From assembly GCA_001630475.1 (NCBI GenBank), contig KV419394.1:124001-188000 (forward strand): DNA of 64,000 nucleotides, given 5' to 3'. The notes under the pieces are model-generated. The model was not told the origin of the DNA. It saw only the letters and a program-made list of their open reading frames with translations, and made no database searches. The position numbers and the translations under genes were made by a program. Shown here piece after piece: positions 56,456-64,000 of this stretch (positions are counted from its first letter, which is position 1; each line of letters opens with the position of its first letter). This stretch comes from Sistotremastrum niveocremeum HHB9708 (lineage: Eukaryota > Basidiomycota > Agaricomycetes > Sistotremastrales > Sistotremastraceae).

Positions 56456-59400
56456 GGAGAGCCGGGATCGCTCGTAGACGCTCGTCTAGCGATGGTCAAA
56501 GCGAGTGCCAAAGCAACAGGATCGACCATGGCCCAAGAATTTCACGTTGTGAAACGACCGTGCCATCGTCGAACTACGAGTCGGCACGTCCTCCCCTGAG
56601 GTAACGAGAAGACGCTTTCTGTCGTGGTCTGTCGCATCAGTTTCGACCACGCCGCCCCCCTACAAGTCCTGCTCAAAGCTTGATGTCAGAGGATCTCGCT
56701 GTCGTAGGAAACGATACGACCTTAGCTCTCAACGTACACTAGGAGTGTTGGTGTGCATCAACACCGTGATCAAGCTGGAAAGCACCATTAGATGACATCA
56801 TGGGCGTCTAATGAATATCTGTTCTTACTCGCGTTTTCGCTGGACTACCAAGCAGCGATTGATGGAGAAGAGTGTCTAGCGTTGGTGAGCATCGAACACA
56901 GTGTTATGGGCCAAGCAGCTCATCGACTCGTTGACCTGATCGCGGTGGATACGTCATGTGAGGATCACTGATTGCATTTCTACATTGCATCTGATATTCA
57001 TGCAGAGTTAGTTCACGAGTGGCAACGGCGACGTGTCTCGTACCTCGTTATGAGCGATTGTCAAAGAACGAGCGGCGTCTTCTATGGCGATCTGATGGAC
57101 CGCATGTGAGTAGATGTATGTGCGCGATGACAAATTACTCAACGTAGTCATGTCTAGTTTATCATGGCTGCCACATGTAGTCGCTGCTCAGCATTGTCCG
57201 TGAATGTGGTGATATAGATATGAGGTCGACACTCACTGATGTCGCACATACTTTCACTCGTCTTGATCGATATTAGAGAGGGAACACAAGCGTGCTGTAG
57301 TGTTGGTGCATTAATTTATTATGACGACGTAAGCAACAATGATGATCACCTCTGATATCGAAGACTGATGAGACGATCTTTAGATGGATAAGAATGTCGA
57401 GACCGTATACGTGACAATCGTCCACCTGGTCGATTGTTAGGCAAGATTTCATACCGACGATCTACTCAATCTGCAGTCAATACTATCCTACAAGCAGCCG
57501 ACGTTGCTCACCAGTAACAGTGCACAGGGGTTGGCGTTGACGATCGGAAGCTGGAGGAGGAGCCAATGCGGGACAGCACATCGCATCAGAACGGGGTCGA
57601 TGGCAACGTGAAGAGAGCCAGTACAGACACATCGATCCATTGGGGGCACAGGAGTTCTGTATCCTGCTCGTATGTCTTCGATGAGAGCTTTCTGTCTGAT
57701 GATGCGATGCGAGAGCGTCATGCCCCCCGCCAACTGGGGTGAGAGATGGGAGGCGGGAAGAGGAAGAGACATGGGGGGATGAAGGAAGGAGGGTGGGGAG
57801 AAACGCGAGGACGTGGCCCTTTTCAACATGCGGCGGGCTTTCAAGTCACCCCATTGTTTTCTCACTGCACGGATTGCCGGCTCTTCCCTTGCCTGCATTC
57901 TTCACGCGAGATAATGTGGCACTGTGGTGGCAATATCTCGTCTTCTGGCGACTCTATATCACTGAGCAGGCTTAGACAAAGTATGCCTATGCCTTCTTGT
58001 TCGCTGACCTTCGTCTTCTCTCCCACTCAAACTCACGTTTCGAGTTGCCGCTCCTTCCAAAAATATTCTACTCCAGCACCCCCACGATTGACCATACATC
58101 CCACTCTCCCAGAGCCACCGGTGGCACAGCACCATCTACCCTTGAACACCCATACAACACGCCGGTTCTCACATGAACATAGAGTCGGAAGGAGAGGCTC
58201 TCCCTGTTGGCAGATCTGCCACGGAGTCGCGTTCTCTGACCTAACCACTGAGGATGCACCGAGCACTTTGCTCGCCTGCGAGGTTTCTTCCTGAATCATT
58301 GACACCGCTTTGCCACCGCTATTCGAGTGCTCTTCATTGAGAGGTCTTTCTTGCCACTGTCGCCATCCAAGCTCGAGACGGATCACATGTGCTGACAGAG
58401 TCCTTGTTCTCTGAATCCTCAGGCTCGGTCCATTGTTGCAAGTTCTCCATATGATCATCTCGTTCGCTCACAAGGGCTTGATACACTATACAAGTAGTAT
58501 ACTGGATTTTGAAGTACCGACGAGCTGATTCTCAGTACGAGGCCGTTCTTATTCACAACTATCTGCATACACTGGTAGAGAAGAACCTTTGGACAGCTGT
58601 TGATGGCAAGGAAGCTGCCTAGTGGATCTGAAACCTGTGGCAGGTGCTAAACAAGGGAGAGCACAATTGATCGCCATGACCCTCTCGTACTGGCCAGCTG
58701 CACTGTCACAGTCGCCTCGTATCTACATATCCATTTGTCTGCATGGAACTAGTGATCTAGCTATAAACATGCTACTTCCGCGGAACGAATCGTTTTCTCT
58801 TGGGGCGAATCGCGATGTCATCGATCTTGAAACTGTCTACCGGTGCATCGTCTTCTGAACTTGAACCCACCGTGATCCAAAGTGTGTCAAATCTATGCTG
58901 AACCAAGTGTTAGACACTTTCGACCACATACGGCGGCCTTGCGTATTCGTGAAGCGGTTTTGGGAGCGGGAGCGGAGCTGTTGATGAAAGGCATCTGTAA
59001 CAAATTGGACCCTTTTGATCGAAATTTCTGAGGTCATAGAGGGCTACACAGCGTGGCAACTAAGTATGGTGTCGGTATAAAATTACGCGCTGGATCTGTC
59101 GCTCGTCGAGGCGACTAGTTCAACAGTAGGTCATGGTAGTCGATGTCTCGGCTCTCAATAGTCTTGTATGCCGACACCGGTTCGGTTCCTCGGCCGATCA
59201 CAACTAACCCGGGCCGTACCCCCGGCCTCCGCTAAACACTTCCAATACACATGTTTGACAAGTTTACGGCTCTAATTCTTCATCATCTCAGCTTTCAAGG
59301 AGCCACAAAAGGAGATAAACTTGACAAAAAACTGGATGGAAGATGGTGGATGGTGAGGTCAGGGTCACACCTGCCGTGTGCCGACGAATTTACGTCTCAA

Positions 59401-59491
59401 AGTACGTAGTATGTGCTTGGGCTGAGAGCAGCTGGCGTGCGCGGCTTCTGCTGCGACATTATCCCCCACGAGCATATTTTTCTAGTGGAGA

Positions 59492-61769
59492 ATGCCCCGT
59501 CCACTTTCCAATCCAGAGATCGAAGAAATTTATCGGCTCTTGAATATCACGTTCCCTGGTTGGGCAGAAGAGACAGGATGGGTACGTTCGTCGACAGTTT
59601 CACGTGTTCAGAACAGCGAGCTCAATCTAACTAATATACAGGGAGAGAACGAAAATAATGAGGCTTTAACCCAGAAATACATTTCGGGCTCAACGGTACA
59701 TCTTCTCAGTCTCTTGTCAGATATATCCCTCGTATGTGTTCGTGATGGATAGATCGAAACTTTCCAACTTCACAACCCATCAGGATCACGCTCAGTTAAA
59801 ATCAGTCATACTATCAGCCACTCATTTCTCCATTCGATTGTCTAATAACCTAGCGGAAAAGACTCACATACTCGGTAAAACCGCATCACTAACCAAAGCC
59901 TTACTTCATGTGTATGCTGGGTACTACTCAGACGCGCTGTCAATGGAGGTGACGAGTTTTGCTCCAAAACTAATATCAGTGTACTGTACTAATTCAGAAA
60001 TACTTGCTCAAGCCCAATACAGATACGGATGGAGCAAGATCCTTGACACTACAGAAATTGAAGGGCTGGATCGACCTCGCCTGTTCCATTGTGATGTCCC
60101 TTGGCGATACGTCGGTCGGTCGCATGCAATCCGATGCTCTAGTTCGTTAAAGTTATTCCTTTTCTAGATCGTGCCGGTTGCGACAAAGATAGAAACTGTG
60201 ATGATACTGGTTCGACAACTAATTTTGTTGGCGAAACTGATGGAACGCAATGAGGCGATTACCTCAGAACCTCCGCAAGCCAAGCCGCCAGTCGAGAAAG
60301 TGAGCCAAGCATTCATTCATTTTGATACTATTCTGACCCCCTTCCAGGACCCGGGGCCTGAGACATTAGAGTTGAAAAACCTTGTGGGTACTGGATTGTG
60401 TCCACGGAACGATAAATCTGTTAACAGAGATTCAGTTGAAAAATGCAAAATCAGAGATTAAAGAGCTGAAGAAGAAATTGAAGGCACTGTCGACGGTGTG
60501 TGAACTCGCTTGTGAACTCAGGTTCATATAATGCCTATCAAGATATTGACCGCTACATTATGGTAGGAACCGAATGATGGTACTGACGTTCGTGCGACTT
60601 CCACGAGTGGCACGGTCATCCGCATGGAGGACAACCCAACGCCACCAAGAATAATCAATGTGCGACTTTCGTTCAGTCCGACTTCGTCGCATCTTTATTG
60701 ATATTCTTTCCCCGATCATTGGTCTTCAGATTCTTCCGCCTGCTGTCAATCCCCATCGACCATGGGACCAAGCTATCACTCATTCGCCCGTACTTCTGGC
60801 TCAAGTGAACAAGAAGCATCTCAGTCGTTCTCGGCTAGATCAGTTGTTGGGTCGTGGCGAATTGGACGAAGCAGACAAAACGAGTAAAGCAGGCCACCCT
60901 GGCAACAAAGGCAACAAAGGCAGCAAAGGAAAGACAGAGAAAGGATCTAAGAAGTCGGACCAGGATGGGGGTGTCACAGTGAAGTACGCTCGGTTCCAAG
61001 TTTAGTCCTATCATCGCGACTGATAGCCACTGTTACAGAGTCAGACTGATGCGACCCCATATAACCGCATTGGCGCTAGAGCACAACGTGCTACAAGTCT
61101 TATACAGCGGGTGCGCTGAAAACCCAGATTGCCCTAGGGAACCAGGAACCTCAGGATTCTTGAATTTTGGCTTTGGAAACTTGACAAACAGCTTCCTGAA
61201 TCCCCAGTTCGTTCACTTATTTGTGGATATTAGCGCCCTGCAAAACCAGACTGGATACTGCTACATGGGACTGTATAAGTGCACTCGTCGGCAGCCTTTC
61301 CCAGCCTCCAAATGGAAGCAATTAACCAAACAGGTGAATATAACATTCACCTCCTTAGGAACTGCTCTCGATACTGAGATTCTCACAGGAACAGCTTCTC
61401 TTTGCTCGACGCACAAGAGAGCACACCCCCGACTTGGCCAAGATAGGTGTTGAGGTCATATGTGCTCATTACGAAGCTGGCTGGTTACTGTTGCCATGCT
61501 TGGAGCTCAAGTTCACGGAGTATAACATTCAACTTGCCCAGGCATTGGCCAAAGACCCAGAAACCTGCGACAGCGAATCTCGTAAACGGAAAAGGGAAGA
61601 GAAATTAGAGGCCAAAGGACTCTTGCAGGAGTCGCTCGCGGTGGATGTGAAAATTTCGGGCGGACTTCAGTCGACAGATCTCGATGCTCAGGGCAGGACC
61701 AATGCGCGATGTGATGAAGCGCAGGAATCCAAGGTGGAGACGCGCAAGAAATTGAAACTCGAACACTAG
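59492..61769 (+). CDS. Unknown multidomain protein, tandem copy A (DUF6697-like C-terminus)
   Basis: Eleven exons close in phase to 570 residues: 59492-59581, 59642-59731, 59784-59948, 59998-60114, 60168-60299, 60348-60383, 60436-60495, 60567-60659, 60730-60983, 61039-61333, 61389-61769. The helical N-terminus includes NPEIEEIYRLLNITFPGWAE, LKSVILSATHFSIRLSNNLA and VMILVRQLILLAKLMER. A coiled coil (LKNAKSEIKELKKKLKALS) leads to the motif AVNPHRPWDQ and HLSRSRLDQLLGRG, then a Gly/Asn/Lys repeat linker. The C-terminal part (FVHLFVDISALQNQTGYCYMG, then EQLLFARRTREHTPDL and GWLLLPCLELKF) resembles fungal DUF6697 domains from memory. The tail is basic (SRKRKREEKLE, RKKLKLEH), suggesting a nuclear protein. 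Role unknown. Confidence 0.72.
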
Positions 61770-62293
61770 TCAGTTGAATGCACATGGACAGTAAGCGTTC
61801 ATGATCAAAGACGTACAGTACTGAAGAGGAGGCAAACGAAGAAGAGAAGGTCTTAATCACATTTTCATGACAGCCAGTATCGGTGTTTAGTAGTCCAAGG
61901 ACGCATGGCAGTGCCATTCGCCAGTCATTCGCCAGTGTCTGCATGCAGCGCCAGCTCAGTATGAAATTACTATGAATCCGCAGCCGGTAGCTACGTATAC
62001 CTGATATTACATATCACAGCAAGTGCAGAGCACACGGATCCTATAGCTAGAAAAGACTGCTGTGTTTCAATCTCATGAACTCTGTGGTATTCATGATCAA
62101 TATATTATTTTGAGGTACGACTATCAATAATGCATGGGCCATATTATTGGCTCAGACTGCATCACTACTGCATCGGCTGTCAGGACAGTCCGATCGAGTC
62201 TAAGAAGCCGCAACGCGTCCAATTTGCAATTGCTTCCGCCGAATTCGTCAACCCACATCTGTATGTGTGCGGTGAGCTCTGGCCACGACAAAG
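61770..62293. other. Spacer between tandem copies A and B
   Basis: Holds the 3' end of copy A and the promoter of copy B. AT-rich with no recognised motif. Confidence 0.5.
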
Positions 62294-64000
62294 ATGACTA
62301 CTCTACTTTTTGGCCAGTCACAATATGAGGACATACGGGAGGTATTAGAATTGACATATCCGGATTTTACTGAAACAGACGCATGGGTATGCCATTCTCC
62401 AATCAATTTCGCAACTGCAATCTGATCCAGCGATGTTTTTATTGCGCCCTTTGTCAGGGTAAAACTCCCTTTCGAGATGTTGTAGACCAAGGTCTATCTG
62501 AGGCCTATGTCTGTGACACCACTGCACGTATCTTGGGGTTGATGAAGGAATTCTCTCTGGTTGGTTCGTTTCCCAACAGCATGTTCCACAACGGCGCTAA
62601 AGCCTATTCCCCATCATCCGCGCAGAAATCCACGCAAATTAAAGCCATCGTATTATCCGCAACACGCTTGTCCATACACCTGTTTCATGACTGGGCGAAA
62701 GAAATCCAGGCTGTCGACGCAATCGCGTATCTAGTCAAGGCCCTACTCGATGTTTTCTACGCTTACTGCTCGCGTGCAAGTTCTTTTGGGCTGGAGGTCA
62801 GGCTTTCTTGATAAGAAATGTGATGGGCTACCGACACAATGATGTAGTCAAGAGCAGAGGATCTTGGAGCAACGCGACTGATTGTCAAGAAACTGCAGCT
62901 GTGGATAGAGCTTTCGGGCGAAGCTCTTGACTCTCTGAAAAGGATCCCTGTGAGACGTTTCCTAGGTTCCACATTTCATTATCTCATGCCGCGATTTTTC
63001 AAGGTGGTCCCCAATGTGACTAAAACAGAATCCATTCTAAACTTGGTCACTCAGTTGCTCTTCCTTGGCCGAATGCTCGAGTCTGAAGAGTCGAAGCGGG
63101 ATTATATCCATGAGTCAGAATATCGCTCCGTCGAAGAGGTGCGTTGACATGCAGTGGATGAACCTATTCCCAGTGACGCAAACCGGACATGGTCCCAGGT
63201 GAAATCATTGACATCTGCTATTGATAAGAAAGACGCCGAAATCGCTAGTCTTGAACAAGTTGTACGTTTTTGGGCCATTGCCCATGCATTTCGTTCAAGT
63301 AATTGTTGAGTTCACATAGGGAAACGTGCTGGCTCGTCAAGTGAGTGTCCATCTGTCGTCAATGAGCACAGCGGCAAATATTAAGTTTCTTCAAGGTACA
63401 GGATTACGAAGTCACAATATCGGATCTGAAAGCGCGAGTTCGTGACATCTGTTCGAACCAACTTCAAAGTTACGCTGACTACCTGACTAGCTAGAGGCAT
63501 CAAAAACAGCGCAGAAGGAAGCGGCTGAGAACAGAAGGCAGGTGGAGGACTTATTGACATCCGTGAGTCCATCGCTACGTCCCACCCAATCATTCAGTCA
63601 AGTACTTGTAATAGTTTCCAATGCTGAATTCAAAGCAGCCATGTCTTCCCGATCGAAAGCCTCTCGTGTCACCCGCTGCAGCTTTAACTGAAGCCCCCGA
63701 TGATGTGAGGACATTGGCTCCTGTTTGACGTCTGGTACAATCCGTTGATTACTAAATGATGATAGTCCCTTCCCCTCCTCGTGAATCCACATCGACCATG
63801 GCCTGCTCTGGTCTTACATGCACCTGTAACCTTGCATCGTACGGAGATCAGAAACTTCAGTCGTTCAGCACTCGCCGAGCTCTTGGGCGGCGGGCAACAA
63901 GCAACAGTAATGAAGTGGGTCCCGAGCATCCTTTGCCCACTAAAGCGAATCTCGAATATCTGATACGTATATTCCAGCATTTCCGACAAGAGCCTGAAAC
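62294..64000 (+). CDS. Unknown multidomain protein, tandem copy B, cut by window edge
   Basis: Exons 62294-62386, 62458-62559, 62629-62796, 62848-62949, 63004-63138, 63199-63258, 63320-63340, 63396-63437, 63491-63562, 63615-63704, 63766-63914 and 63978 onward keep one frame to the window end. Order and intron phases of the first five exons match copy A: YEDIREVLELTYPDF, IKAIVLSATRLSIHLFHDWA, VKKLQLWIELSGEAL and SILNLVTQLLFLGRMLE. The middle coiled coil is spread over more small exons (one of 21 bases). The shared LLVNPHRPWPALVLHAPV and SALAELLGGGQ follow, and the next intron has the same phase 2 as in A. The C-terminal domain lies beyond the window. Confidence 0.7.

Larger units (their letters stand above)
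52698..59491. other. Gene-poor region with tandem repeats and coding-like remnants
   Basis: No gene is supported over nearly 7 kb. The repeat at about 54250-55150 and the coding-like stretch at 55640-56455 are listed separately. A minus-strand frame at 58033-58458 (EETSQASKVLGASSVVRSEN) and the plus-strand frame 57746-58294 overlap and neither is convincing. The remainder shows nothing I recognise. Confidence 0.4.

Noticed and set aside
1-64000. Search for reverse transcriptase, integrase, transposase or viral structural genes
   Set aside because: No frame showed the catalytic motifs of these families, and no long terminal repeats were noticed by eye.
1-64000. tRNA or rRNA genes
   Set aside because: I looked for the tRNA B-box and conserved rRNA blocks by eye and found none I could defend; a covariance-model scan would be decisive.

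Overview
This window is nuclear DNA from a filamentous fungus, most likely a mushroom-forming basidiomycete (Agaricomycetes). The well-supported genes are split by many short GT-AG introns, mostly about 46-72 bases. They encode eukaryotic housekeeping enzymes mixed with fungal gene families of unknown role. I saw no bacterial operons, CRISPR arrays, rRNA or obvious tRNA. I did not recognise any reverse transcriptase, integrase, capsid or envelope reading frame. Exon borders were placed by hand from splice signals and phase. Where I state that phases close, every exon sums to an uninterrupted reading frame.

Left part (1-11 kb): the 3' end of an amidase gene, then a sparse region with three predicted proteins of unknown function (2295-2883, 3129-3769 minus, 6943-7805), several coding-like scraps and two perfect or near-perfect inverted repeats.

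Dense metabolic block (11.2-28.2 kb): a metallo-beta-lactamase-fold hydrolase; a ten-exon M20-family N-carbamoyl-amino-acid hydrolase, including a GC-AG intron; mitochondrial tryptophanyl-tRNA synthetase; ribose-phosphate pyrophosphokinase; a tandem array of four MYND zinc-finger paralogs (the fourth frameshifted); glutamate 5-kinase, which starts proline synthesis; and a DOPA 4,5-dioxygenase-like protein whose gene appears to use 14-base and 5-base microexons.

Middle (28-44 kb): gene-poor spacers, a possible MAM33/C1QBP-like protein, two predicted secreted proteins (one apparently frameshifted), a 949-residue furin-like cysteine-rich membrane protein, and a head-to-head pair of inositol polyphosphate kinase paralogs.

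Right part (44-64 kb): mostly gene-poor DNA with three small predicted proteins and a tandem repeat of about 173 bp. The far right holds two tandem, same-strand paralogs of a lineage-type protein with coiled coils and a conserved VNPHRPW motif; the second runs off the window.

The most unusual features are the intronless MYND array in an intron-rich neighbourhood, with a shared CRE-like palindrome upstream of three members; the 5-base microexon; and the unknown tandem family at the right edge. The housekeeping genes are unconnected in pathway, so I see no functional cluster.
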